A stretch of 10,223 bases of DNA, from contig CAZHPS010000243.1 of the NCBI GenBank assembly GCA_964534335.1, positions 1-10,223 of the forward strand, in the 5' to 3' direction. Each line of letters opens with the position of its first letter. Positions within the stretch are counted from its first letter, which is position 1. Origin of the DNA: JAABRU01 sp964534335 (lineage in GTDB: Bacteria > Desulfobacterota > Desulfobacteria > Desulfobacterales > Desulfococcaceae). Of this stretch, positions 1 through 4,738 are shown in pieces. The notes under the pieces were generated by a model. That model worked only from the letters and a program-made list of their open reading frames with translations, searched no databases and was not told where the DNA came from. A program made the translations under genes and the position numbers.

Positions 1-2
1 AT

Positions 3-191
3 GTAACCGATATTAAATTATGGAAACCAATAGGAAAACATATTTCAATAGGAGTATGGGCACTAAAACAAAAAGTACACAATAAACAATTATTTTTTGC
101 CGAAAAAACATTGATTTATCTAAGAGTAAATACCATTTTTGCCCGAATAATAAATTTAATACCAAATGTACAAAAGTTTAATTTGCTTTAA
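3..191 (+). CDS. C-terminal fragment of an unrecognised protein, cut by the window edge
   Basis: The third frame is open from the first bases to a TAA at 189-191, giving 62 residues with no start in view. The fragment is basic and mixed hydrophobic (for example LWKPIGKHISIGVWALKQ, then LIYLRVNTIFARI). It looks more protein-like than the other frames, which stop at once. No family is recognised. A hairpin terminator about 90 nt downstream fits this being the 3' end of a rightward gene. It lies outside the expected phage left end, so it is probably a host gene or a remnant. The fragment is short and has no homology support, so a chance open frame in AT-rich DNA remains possible. Confidence 0.35.
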   Translation, partial: VTDIKLWKPIGKHISIGVWALKQKVHNKQLFFAEKTLIYLRVNTIFARIINLIPNVQKFNLL

Positions 192-279
192 TTTTGCTTT
201 AATTATTTTGCCTTTTTGTTGCATTTAATTATATACAAGTTTAATTATAGCGTTTAAACTTGCAAATATAAGCATTTTT

Positions 280-301
280 TGCCCTTTTTAGGGCATTTTT
301 A
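280..301 (+). terminator. Rho-independent-type terminator
   Basis: A 6-bp stem (TGCCCT at 280-285 pairing with AGGGCA at 290-295) with a TTTT loop is followed by TTTTTA. The T-tract is on the plus strand, so it would end a rightward transcript, such as one covering the open fragment ending at 191. On the other strand the hairpin is followed by A-rich sequence. Confidence 0.5.
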
Positions 302-384
302 TATATAATTAGTATAATAAGCAAAAAATAGCTAAAACAAGCCTGCCATTGTGCTTATGCTACATTTTATACTTGATAAAAAAC

Positions 385-435
385 AGACTGTTTAAACAGA
401 CCGTTTAAACTTTTTTTAAACCGTTTAAACTTTTT
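385..435. repeat. Cluster of GTTTAAAC palindromic repeats
   Basis: Two 13-bp tandem units (385-397 and 398-410, differing only by T/C before GTTTAAAC) are followed by a further copy at 423-430. CCGTTTAAACTTTTT occurs at 401-415 and again at 421-435, a 20-bp period. The same octamer recurs at 252, 5500, 5520, 6309 and 8629. The self-complementary core and helical spacing suggest binding sites for a dimeric DNA-binding protein, either repressor or transposase. That role is inference. Confidence 0.6.
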
Positions 436-453
436 GAAAAAAATAAAAAAAAT

Positions 454-489
454 AGTTGGGCTTACAGTTGGACTTACAGTTGGGCTTAC
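454..489. repeat. Three tandem 12-bp repeats (AGTTGGRCTTAC)
   Basis: Units at 454-465, 466-477 and 478-489 are identical except for a G/A difference in the middle unit. They sit between the GTTTAAAC cluster and the AAAACATT copies, in the presumed phage left end. They may be iterated transposase or regulator sites. I saw no other copy in the window. Confidence 0.6.
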
Positions 490-600
490 AAAAACGACAA
501 AAAAAACATTGAGTAAAACATTACTTAGTTAGTAAAAACATTGCGAAAACGTATATTGTTATTGAGAAACTATATACATAAATCCCATAAAAAACAATGA

Positions 601-634
601 AAAAAACATAAAAATAACAGCTAAATAGCTGTTA
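601..634 (-). terminator. Terminator of the leftward repressor gene
   Basis: A perfect 8-bp stem (TAACAGCT at 615-622 with AGCTGTTA at 627-634) and a 4-nt loop are followed, on the minus strand, by TTTTTATGTTTTTT (614 down to 601). It lies 64 nt beyond the repressor stop codon and points the right way to end that transcript, before transcription would enter the repeat region. Confidence 0.55.
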
Positions 635-697
635 GTGTGTTTGTTGCTTTATAAAGTGATTATTTTTGCGTGTGTGTGAGATTATATATGTACCATA

Positions 698-1132
698 TTA
701 GCCCGCCATTTTGTCTTTTTTTGCACATACTTCGGGAAAATCGCAAAGAATTTCGAGCGAAGCAATTCGTTTTTCGAGTGAGGCGATAAGTTTTTCTTGT
801 ACGGTAATATATTTGTCTTTTGATTCAATTAGAATATCTTTTGTGGCACATTGTAAGCATTTACCTTGCACCGGCTGGTTCTCTTGCACATTATTGCTTA
901 TAGATGTTTCATTATTTACAAGCATTTCGCCTTTGCCTGTTATTAGCCAATCTAAATTAATGTGTTCACATTTTGAAAACACAATATCAAAGTCAATAGA
1001 GTTTCTCCTATGCCAATTAGACAATGTCGGCTTAGTAATTCCTAAAAATGAAGCTAATTCAGTATCAGAATTAAAATTATTTGCTAATTTAATTCTGTTT
1101 AAAATCAACGACTTATCATTAAAAGTTGTCAT
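698..1132 (-). CDS. CI-type phage repressor, HTH plus C-terminal coiled coil
   Basis: A 144-residue protein read leftward. Residues about 8-70 match the phage CI repressor N-terminal domain pattern: a helix-turn-helix around 24-45 (TELASFLGITKPTLSNW), then INLDWLITGKGEML, typical of that domain's end. A CLQC pair follows at 92-95. A coiled-coil-like tail carries a near duplication (KLIASLEK / RIASLEIL, residues 114-129). There is no LexA/CI-type serine peptidase domain, so RecA-stimulated self-cleavage is unlikely. The frame stays open upstream to 1276, but that extension would run into the divergent gene and its promoters and is low-complexity, so the ATG at 1130-1132 is chosen. By position it is the counterpart of the Mu repressor c: it probably represses the divergent early promoter and maintains lysogeny. 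The tail probably drives oligomerisation (inference). Confidence 0.82.
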   Translation of the reverse strand: MTTFNDKSLILNRIKLANNFNSDTELASFLGITKPTLSNWHRRNSIDFDIVFSKCEHINLDWLITGKGEMLVNNETSISNNVQENQPVQGKCLQCATKDILIESKDKYITVQEKLIASLEKRIASLEILCDFPEVCAKKDKMAG

Positions 1133-1155
1133 AGTGTTAAAAATAGTTGTCAATA

Positions 1156-1171
1156 TGTTTGCATGTAAACA
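1156..1171. promoter_or_regulatory. Candidate operator palindrome between the divergent genes
   Basis: A 16-bp near-perfect palindrome (TGTTTGCATGTAAACA, 7 of 8 pairs matching) overlaps the -33 element of the rightward promoter. A looser outer dyad, AAATAGTTG at 1141-1149 and CAACTGTATTT at 1190-1200, is roughly centred on the same site. Its GTTT/AAAC half-sites resemble those of the dispersed GTTTAAAC octamers, but with a 6-bp spacer. Binding by the repressor or by the small HTH protein is inference. Confidence 0.4.
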
Positions 1172-1189
1172 AAATGTAATATATATTTG
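1158..1189 (+). promoter_or_regulatory. Early rightward promoter, Bacteroidota type
   Basis: TTTG at 1158-1161, a 20-nt spacer and TATATTTG at 1182-1189 match the Bacteroidota sigma-factor consensus (TTTG, 19-21 nt, TAnnTTTG). Transcription would start near 1196 and give a leader of about 43 nt before the small HTH gene. The -33 box is covered by the candidate operator. TAnnTTTG is common by chance in AT-rich DNA, so the paired boxes and the position carry the weight. Confidence 0.5.
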
Positions 1190-1202
1190 CAACTGTATTT
1201 CG

Positions 1203-1232
1203 CAAAAATACATTATAAAATTAAAAAGCAAA
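1203..1232 (-). promoter_or_regulatory. Leftward promoter for the repressor gene
   Basis: On the minus strand, TTTG (1232-1229), an 18-nt spacer and TATTTTTG (1210-1203) resemble the Bacteroidota promoter, with a spacer 1 nt shorter than usual. It faces the rightward promoter, and the two transcripts would overlap across 1133-1238. That arrangement would allow promoter interference as well as operator control. Confidence 0.35.
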
Positions 1233-1238
1233 TAAAAA

Positions 1239-1448
1239 ATGAAAAATTTAACATTTGACGAGAAAAGAAAATACATTCAAGATTTTAAAGGTCTTATTGT
1301 TTTGGGAGATATTGCTAAGGATTTAAAAATATCGCGTGTGTTGGTCTCGCAAATTATTTCAGGTGTAAGAACCGACCATTATAATGTAATAGATACCTGC
1401 TGCCAAGCTATTGAAGATAAATTAAAAGCAATAATGCCACAACAATAA
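1239..1448 (+). CDS. Small HTH DNA-binding protein in the ner/cro position
   Basis: A 69-residue protein. Residues about 20-45 (VLGDIAKDLKISRVLVSQII) form a plausible helix-turn-helix, with alanine in the turn-facing helix and a recognition helix ISRVLVSQI. Almost nothing lies outside this domain. It is the first gene of the rightward transcript and is divergent from the repressor, the place taken by ner in Mu and cro in lambdoid phages. A role in turning down the repressor and/or early promoter is inferred from this context. The start is the ATG at 1239, preceded by an A-rich stretch without a Shine-Dalgarno sequence, which is normal for the Bacteroidota. A general transcriptional regulator of another family cannot be excluded. 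Confidence 0.72.
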   Translation: MKNLTFDEKRKYIQDFKGLIVLGDIAKDLKISRVLVSQIISGVRTDHYNVIDTCCQAIEDKLKAIMPQQ

Positions 1449-1452
1449 TTTT

Positions 1453-1490
1453 AAGTGGGAAGTGGGAAGTAGTAAGTGATAAGTAGTAAG
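1453..1490. repeat. 7-bp tandem repeat, about 5.4 copies
   Basis: Five consecutive heptamers starting AAGT (AAGTGGG twice, then AAGTAGT, AAGTGAT, AAGTAGT) are followed by a partial AAG. The array fills the space between the small HTH gene and the next ORF. The degeneracy is confined to the last three bases of each unit. It could be a slippage-prone spacer; no function is evident. Confidence 0.7.
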
Positions 1491-1507
1491 AATTAAACAA
1501 AAAACAA

Positions 1508-1720
1508 ATGATTATGAAAAAAATAGAAAAGAGCGAATTTACATCAATTCGATTTGGCAACAAATATTGTTCGCGTAAATTGTTAATAAAGACTTTTGGC
1601 AGTTTGGTAATGAGTATGAGTGCCGAAACAGAAATAAGCGATGTAGTAATTAATGGTGTGGGGGATATTGTAAAGATGGATTGTGTAGGCGATGGCGATT
1701 TTCGATTAATTCACTCATAA
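1508..1720 (+). CDS. Small protein of unknown function (70 aa)
   Basis: The 70-residue product (starting MIMKKIEKSEFTSIRFGNKY and ending VGDGDFRLIHS) is not recognised. An internal ATG two codons in (1514) is an equally good start. Composition is ordinary for a soluble protein: hydrophobic residues are spread through the middle and there is no clear motif or membrane segment. It lies in the rightward early transcript, between the HTH gene and the tRNA-like element. Its 3' end overlaps by 71 bp the end of a convergent minus-strand frame with a zinc-ribbon pattern (1650-1850), so at most one of the two is likely fully correct. Position makes an early regulatory role possible, but nothing in the sequence shows it. 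Confidence 0.5.
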   Translation: MIMKKIEKSEFTSIRFGNKYCSRKLLIKTFGSLVMSMSAETEISDVVINGVGDIVKMDCVGDGDFRLIHS

Positions 1721-1850
1721 CACTGCACCCACATGTCCTTTTTTCAATCCATTTTGATTTTGAAATTATCTCGAACGACCATTTTGCATTGCACAACGGA
1801 CATTGTATGCTGTACACATCATTTAATTTTTTCAATAGTTCTTTTTCCAT
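1650..1850 (-). CDS. Possible small zinc-ribbon protein on the opposite strand
   Basis: A 66-residue minus-strand frame contains CPLC (residues 18-21) and, about 20 residues later, TCGC, giving a CxxC ... CxC pattern. The segment between (NAKWSFEIISKSKWIEKR) looks like a real domain. The last 20 or so residues look like antisense of the convergent 1508-1720 gene (PSLQYPPHH). The coding sequence may therefore be decayed at its 3' end, or the whole frame may be spurious. It runs against all surrounding genes except the repressor. No promoter was identified. Possible roles would be those of any tiny zinc-binding phage protein; none is assigned. Confidence 0.3.
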   Translation of the reverse strand: MEKELLKKLNDVYSIQCPLCNAKWSFEIISKSKWIEKRTCGCSVMSELIENRHRLHNPSLQYPPHH

Positions 1851-1894
1851 ATTGCTTAATTTTTTTGATTAGAGACTTCAAAGTTAAGCAAATT

Positions 1895-1936
1895 TTCCAG
1901 AGTGGCACACTCTCGGGTTCGAGTCCCGAGCTGGAG
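1895..1936 (+). ncRNA. tRNA-like three-way-junction element (T-arm without D or anticodon arms)
   Basis: Positions 1912-1930 form a canonical tRNA T-arm: stem CTCGGG/CCCGAG with loop TTCGAGT. It is directly preceded by a small hairpin, AGTG-GCA-CACT (1901-1911). Both are enclosed by a stem TTCCAG (1895-1900) / CTGGAG (1931-1936), 6 pairs with the outermost a T-G wobble. The three helices abut with no unpaired base. No 5' acceptor strand, D-arm or anticodon arm is found upstream, and no CCA follows (the sequence continues CAAAAA). It is therefore not a normal tRNA. It may be a tRNA-derived fragment, a minimal tRNA mimic in the leader of the gene at 1969, or a degraded tRNA 3' end. The T-arm is certain; the outer stem could be chance. 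Confidence 0.45.
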
Positions 1937-1968
1937 CAAAAAAAACAGATACTAAATAAATAAAGATT

Positions 1969-2289
1969 ATGAAAAACAAATCGGTAATAGAAAAAAAGCA
2001 AGACAATGGCGATTTACATGTATATAAATTAAAATTGAGTGCATTTGCCTTAAAAAGAGAATTTACAGATAAAGAAAGAAAAGATTTACGATTACAGAGA
2101 CTAATAAATTTAGAAACTACAATGACAGTAAGAAACACGAACTTACTTGGTGAATCAATTCAGATTTTCAAGTTTTACGTGGTTAAAAAAGGGAATTTTT
2201 TGCAACTCGTAAAGCACCGCTTTTGCATGGTTACTGCAGCAATATTTGACTATATAGGCATTAGCACCATCATCATTTTAAATAAATAA
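1969..2289 (+). CDS. Hypothetical protein (106 aa)
   Basis: The product is not recognised. The N-terminal half is charged and helix-prone (KLSAFALKREFTDKERKDLR, about residues 22-41). The C-terminal half is more hydrophobic and ends in a segment around VTAAIFDYIGISTIIIL that could be a weak membrane or packing helix. The start ATG is preceded by AAATAAATAAAGATT. An almost identical leader (one mismatch) precedes the next gene at 2295, which supports both starts. It lies just downstream of the tRNA-like element and upstream of the transposase operon. The change of character halfway through could reflect a frameshift or decay, so the gene model is tentative. Confidence 0.4.
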   Translation: MKNKSVIEKKQDNGDLHVYKLKLSAFALKREFTDKERKDLRLQRLINLETTMTVRNTNLLGESIQIFKFYVVKKGNFLQLVKHRFCMVTAAIFDYIGISTIIILNK

Positions 2290-2294
2290 ATATT

Positions 2295-2585
2295 ATGAAA
2301 TCACAGAAACAGAAAAACCAACAATACCATCAAAATCGGAAAATAAACCAGCATAACCGGATAAAATTTGATGTAGATAAAGAGACTTTCTATAACTTGA
2401 CACTTCCAGTTTTATGTGAAATGTTGCAAAAAGATGCGGTTTTATATAGAAAATCTTCTGTTCGCACTTCTCAACATGAGACGAATACTCGACGTCGGAG
2501 CCAAACATTCCAAGAATTTCTGAGAAACGATGCTTATGAAGCGTTTCTGCTTCGGGAAACGCTTCGCAATTTAATTCGTGGGTAA
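2295..2585 (+). CDS. Hypothetical basic protein (96 aa)
   Basis: The 96-residue product is rich in Gln, Asn, Arg and Lys at the N-terminus (MKSQKQKNQQYHQNRKINQH). It then has a more ordinary segment (FDVDKETFYNLTLPVLCEML) and a basic C-terminal region (RRRSQTFQEFLRND). No family is recognised. The ATG follows the previous stop by 5 nt and has the same AAATAAATAAA leader, which favours this strand over the 109-residue frame on the opposite strand covering the same DNA. A 10-bp hairpin lies within its last 50 bases. DNA or RNA binding would suit the charge, but this is only a composition argument. Confidence 0.38.
   Translation: MKSQKQKNQQYHQNRKINQHNRIKFDVDKETFYNLTLPVLCEMLQKDAVLYRKSSVRTSQHETNTRRRSQTFQEFLRNDAYEAFLLRETLRNLIRG
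2538..2565. repeat. Strong hairpin upstream of the transposase gene
   Basis: A perfect 10-bp inverted repeat (GAAGCGTTTC at 2538-2547, GAAACGCTTC at 2556-2565) has an 8-nt loop TGCTTCGG. It sits in the last codons of the small gene ending at 2585, about 87 nt before the transposase start. No T-tract follows directly, so it is not a standard terminator. It could be an attenuator, an RNA-processing site or a protein-binding dyad controlling transposase expression. GC content is locally higher than in the surroundings. Confidence 0.5.
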
Positions 2586-2651
2586 TTATAAGATTTAGCA
2601 AAACAGGCTTTTTCTTTTTCATATTTTTTTTTAAACAAATTTAATAATTAA

Positions 2652-4679
2652 ATGCAATACCACAACAATATATTATGTATTACCCATGCCGAGCTTACCG
2701 ATGGTATAGTTAGTAAAACAAACTATGACCAGCTTAAGTATCGTGGTAAAATAAATGTAATACGTCGGGGTTGTTATGGTACGCAGGCATTAATTGTTTT
2801 TGATACTTTGCCAATGGATATTAAAAAGGCATGTATTGCAAAATATGGCAACCCTCGCGAAAATGCTGTGGAAGATAATTTTTTACAAGTTGTTGTTGAT
2901 GATTACAAGGCATCGGAATTTTTTTCAAATTATATACTTGCCGATGGCAGATTTTTGCCAATTAATGTACAAGACAGATATATTGCTAATGCAAAAGTAC
3001 TAAATGCAATTCATAGAATAGTTACCGACCGCAAAGCACTTGTAAAAGCACTTGGGGGAGTGCCAAAAAACTTATGGCAAACTTTAGCTGCAACAGTAGC
3101 TGATGTGGCTACCCGAACAGGGCATGATTTGCCTGAAAATTACCGCCGATTGCAAACCAAATATAAACTATATGTAAATAGGAGTTACGATGGGTTAATA
3201 TCTGATAAATGGATGAATAGAAACGCTGCTAAGGTTTCGGATATACAGCATGAGGCATTGCTAAGGCAGCTGTTTGGCAAACATAATAATTTTGATAACG
3301 AGCAAATAAAGGCACTGTATAATTTGGTTGCCGAAAATGTTGGTTGGGACAAAATTTCGGTAGCCACAGTGGGCAATTATCGTGAGAAGTGGAATTTGCA
3401 AACACACGGTGCAAGGCGAGGCGAAATTAGTTTTGATAACACTAAAGCGATGCTTGTAAAACGTAAAGCACCAGTGCTACCCTTGGTATATTGGACTGCC
3501 GATGGTTGGGAGGCAGAATTATTATACCAAAAAACAACCGATGATAAAAAAGGTAATATTGTAACCACATTTCATAACCGCTTAACAATAGTTGTAGTGC
3601 TCGACCCATGTTGCAAATACCCTATCGGCTATGCAATTGGCGAACAGGAAAAACCTGAGCTTATTCGTGCAGCTTTTCGCAATGCAATTTGCCATACCGA
3701 AGAGTTGTTTGGTACTAAGCACCGTGTGCATCAATTGCAAACAGATAGGTATGCAATAAAAAATTTGAAACCGATGTATGAGGGGCTGACGGAATATTTT
3801 ACACCTGCAAGGGCTCATAATGCGAAAGCTAAAATAATAGAGCCATATTTTAAATATTTAAACAAAAAATATTGCCAGCTAATGTATAACTGGAGTGGTT
3901 TTGGAGTTACTGCCAAAAAAGAGAGTCAGCCTAATGCCCAATATATGAATAAAATACACCACTCGTTACCCGATGAGCAGGGATTGATAGCACAATTAGA
4001 AAAGATAATGGCGATGGAGCGTATGCTTAAACACGATAAATATGTGGCTGCATATAACGAATTGCCTGAAACCGATAGATTGGCAATGAGTAATAGCGAA
4101 TATCTGCATTATTTGGGCGATACTACAGGATATACTAACTCATTATCGGCACCGGGATTAGTGGTTACGTTATTGGGCGAAAAAAGAGAGTACGACTGCT
4201 TTGATGTTCGTTTTCGTGAGAATGCCAGTACCGATTGGACGATAAAGTATGATCCTGCTAATTTGCAAAAAGTATTGGCAATTAATGAAGATGCAACATT
4301 ACGATTTGAACTTACAGAAAAATACATACAGCCAATGGCACTTTACGACCGCAAGGATAATGATAGCGAAGAGCTAAAACTTATTACCGACTTTAATAAA
4401 AATATGAAAACAGGTATAATGCAGGTAATGAAAGCCGATAATGAGTTAGTAGAAGAACTTTTTCTCGAAAATCCTAAGCTCGAAAATACACTTACAAAAT
4501 TAATATTAACCGACAGCAATGGACAGCATAAAGATAACCGTAACGCTGCCCGACTTAGCACAGCAAGGAAAATGTTATTAAAGCAAAATAAAAAAGATAT
4601 TAAAACTGCCGAAAAGAGCTGGCAGGAAAAAGAGCAGGAGTATTTGAACAGCAAAGTAAACATTGACGAATATTTATAA
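2652..4679 (+). CDS. MuA-type DDE transposase
   Basis: A 675-residue protein, about the size of Mu A (663). The N-terminus (residues about 8-65: ITHAELTDGIVSKTNYDQL ... IRRGCYG ... ALIVFDTLP) resembles the Mu-type winged-helix end-binding domain. The catalytic core has D284 (TADGWEAEL), a strand VVVLDPCCKYPIGYAIGE (about 314-331), D365 (QTDRY) and E397 (KIIEPYF), fitting the DDE triad of the RNase H-like integrase fold. The first and second Asp are about 80 residues apart, and the second Asp and Glu are 32 apart. The lysine-rich C-terminal tail (about 630-670) may be the region that contacts the MuB-like partner. It would bind the phage ends, nick the 3' ends and join them to target DNA in replicative transposition. 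It is followed by its probable ATPase partner after a 59-nt gap containing a hairpin. Confidence 0.93.
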   Translation: MQYHNNILCITHAELTDGIVSKTNYDQLKYRGKINVIRRGCYGTQALIVFDTLPMDIKKACIAKYGNPRENAVEDNFLQVVVDDYKASEFFSNYILADGRFLPINVQDRYIANAKVLNAIHRIVTDRKALVKALGGVPKNLWQTLAATVADVATRTGHDLPENYRRLQTKYKLYVNRSYDGLISDKWMNRNAAKVSDIQHEALLRQLFGKHNNFDNEQIKALYNLVAENVGWDKISVATVGNYREKWNLQTHGARRGEISFDNTKAMLVKRKAPVLPLVYWTADGWEAELLYQKTTDDKKGNIVTTFHNRLTIVVVLDPCCKYPIGYAIGEQEKPELIRAAFRNAICHTEELFGTKHRVHQLQTDRYAIKNLKPMYEGLTEYFTPARAHNAKAKIIEPYFKYLNKKYCQLMYNWSGFGVTAKKESQPNAQYMNKIHHSLPDEQGLIAQLEKIMAMERMLKHDKYVAAYNELPETDRLAMSNSEYLHYLGDTTGYTNSLSAPGLVVTLLGEKREYDCFDVRFRENASTDWTIKYDPANLQKVLAINEDATLRFELTEKYIQPMALYDRKDNDSEELKLITDFNKNMKTGIMQVMKADNELVEELFLENPKLENTLTKLILTDSNGQHKDNRNAARLSTARKMLLKQNKKDIKTAEKSWQEKEQEYLNSKVNIDEYL

Positions 4680-4687
4680 ATAAACAA

Positions 4688-4716
4688 TCCCCGACTGCAT
4701 GGAGCAAAATCGGGGA
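4688..4716. repeat. Intercistronic hairpin between transposase and MuB-like genes
   Basis: A 7-bp perfect inverted repeat (TCCCCGA at 4688-4694, TCGGGGA at 4710-4716) has a 15-nt loop and lies 8 nt after the transposase stop. Four of the seven pairs are consecutive G-C in an otherwise AT-rich gap. No T-tract follows, so complete termination is unlikely. It may stabilise the transposase mRNA 3' end or partly attenuate read-through into the ATPase gene. Confidence 0.45.
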
Positions 4717-4738
4717 CACAAAACCTAAATGCAAAAGT

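Larger units (their letters stand above)
302..600. other. Gene-free repeat-rich region, probable left end of the Mu-like phage
   Basis: There is no supportable ORF on either strand between the open fragment ending at 191 and the repressor stop at 698. The stretch is very AT-rich. It contains four GTTTAAAC palindromes (one at 252-259 just upstream, three at 390-430), three 12-bp tandem units (454-489), and AAAACATT at 503-510, 515-522 and 535-542. In phage Mu the left terminus carries several transposase binding sites just outside the leftward repressor gene, and this region has the same relative position. The exact terminus and the target-site duplication cannot be fixed because the right end is not in the window. 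A 5'-TG terminus would be expected. Confidence 0.4.

Noticed and set aside
385..489. CRISPR array at the clustered repeats
   Set aside because: Units are 8-13 bp and directly abutting or 20 bp apart, with no spacer of suitable length and no cas genes.
640..668. Plus-strand promoter TTTG ... TATTTTTG downstream of the repressor gene
   Set aside because: The spacer is only 17 nt, the transcript would be antisense to the repressor, and such boxes are frequent by chance in this AT-rich DNA.
711..1235. 174-aa plus-strand frame opposite the repressor
   Set aside because: It is a shadow of the repressor gene: Ser-rich antisense translation with no protein-like features.
1133..1276. An N-terminal extension of the repressor by 48 residues to the first available ATG
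   Set aside because: It would cover the divergent promoters and the start of the rightward HTH gene, and its sequence is low-complexity Phe/Ile-rich. The CI-domain start fits the ATG at 1132.
1720..1968. A complete tRNA gene ending at about 1937
   Set aside because: The T-arm is clear, but no 5' acceptor strand, D-arm or anticodon arm could be found within a normal distance upstream.
1884..2138. Minus-strand frame containing ARDSNPR
   Set aside because: That peptide is the well-known false product of reading a tRNA T-arm backwards. It supports the tRNA-like element, not a gene.
2293..2622. 109-aa minus-strand frame opposite the small gene at 2295
   Set aside because: It runs against the operon and ends with sequence that reads as antisense. 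The plus-strand frame has the shared start context.
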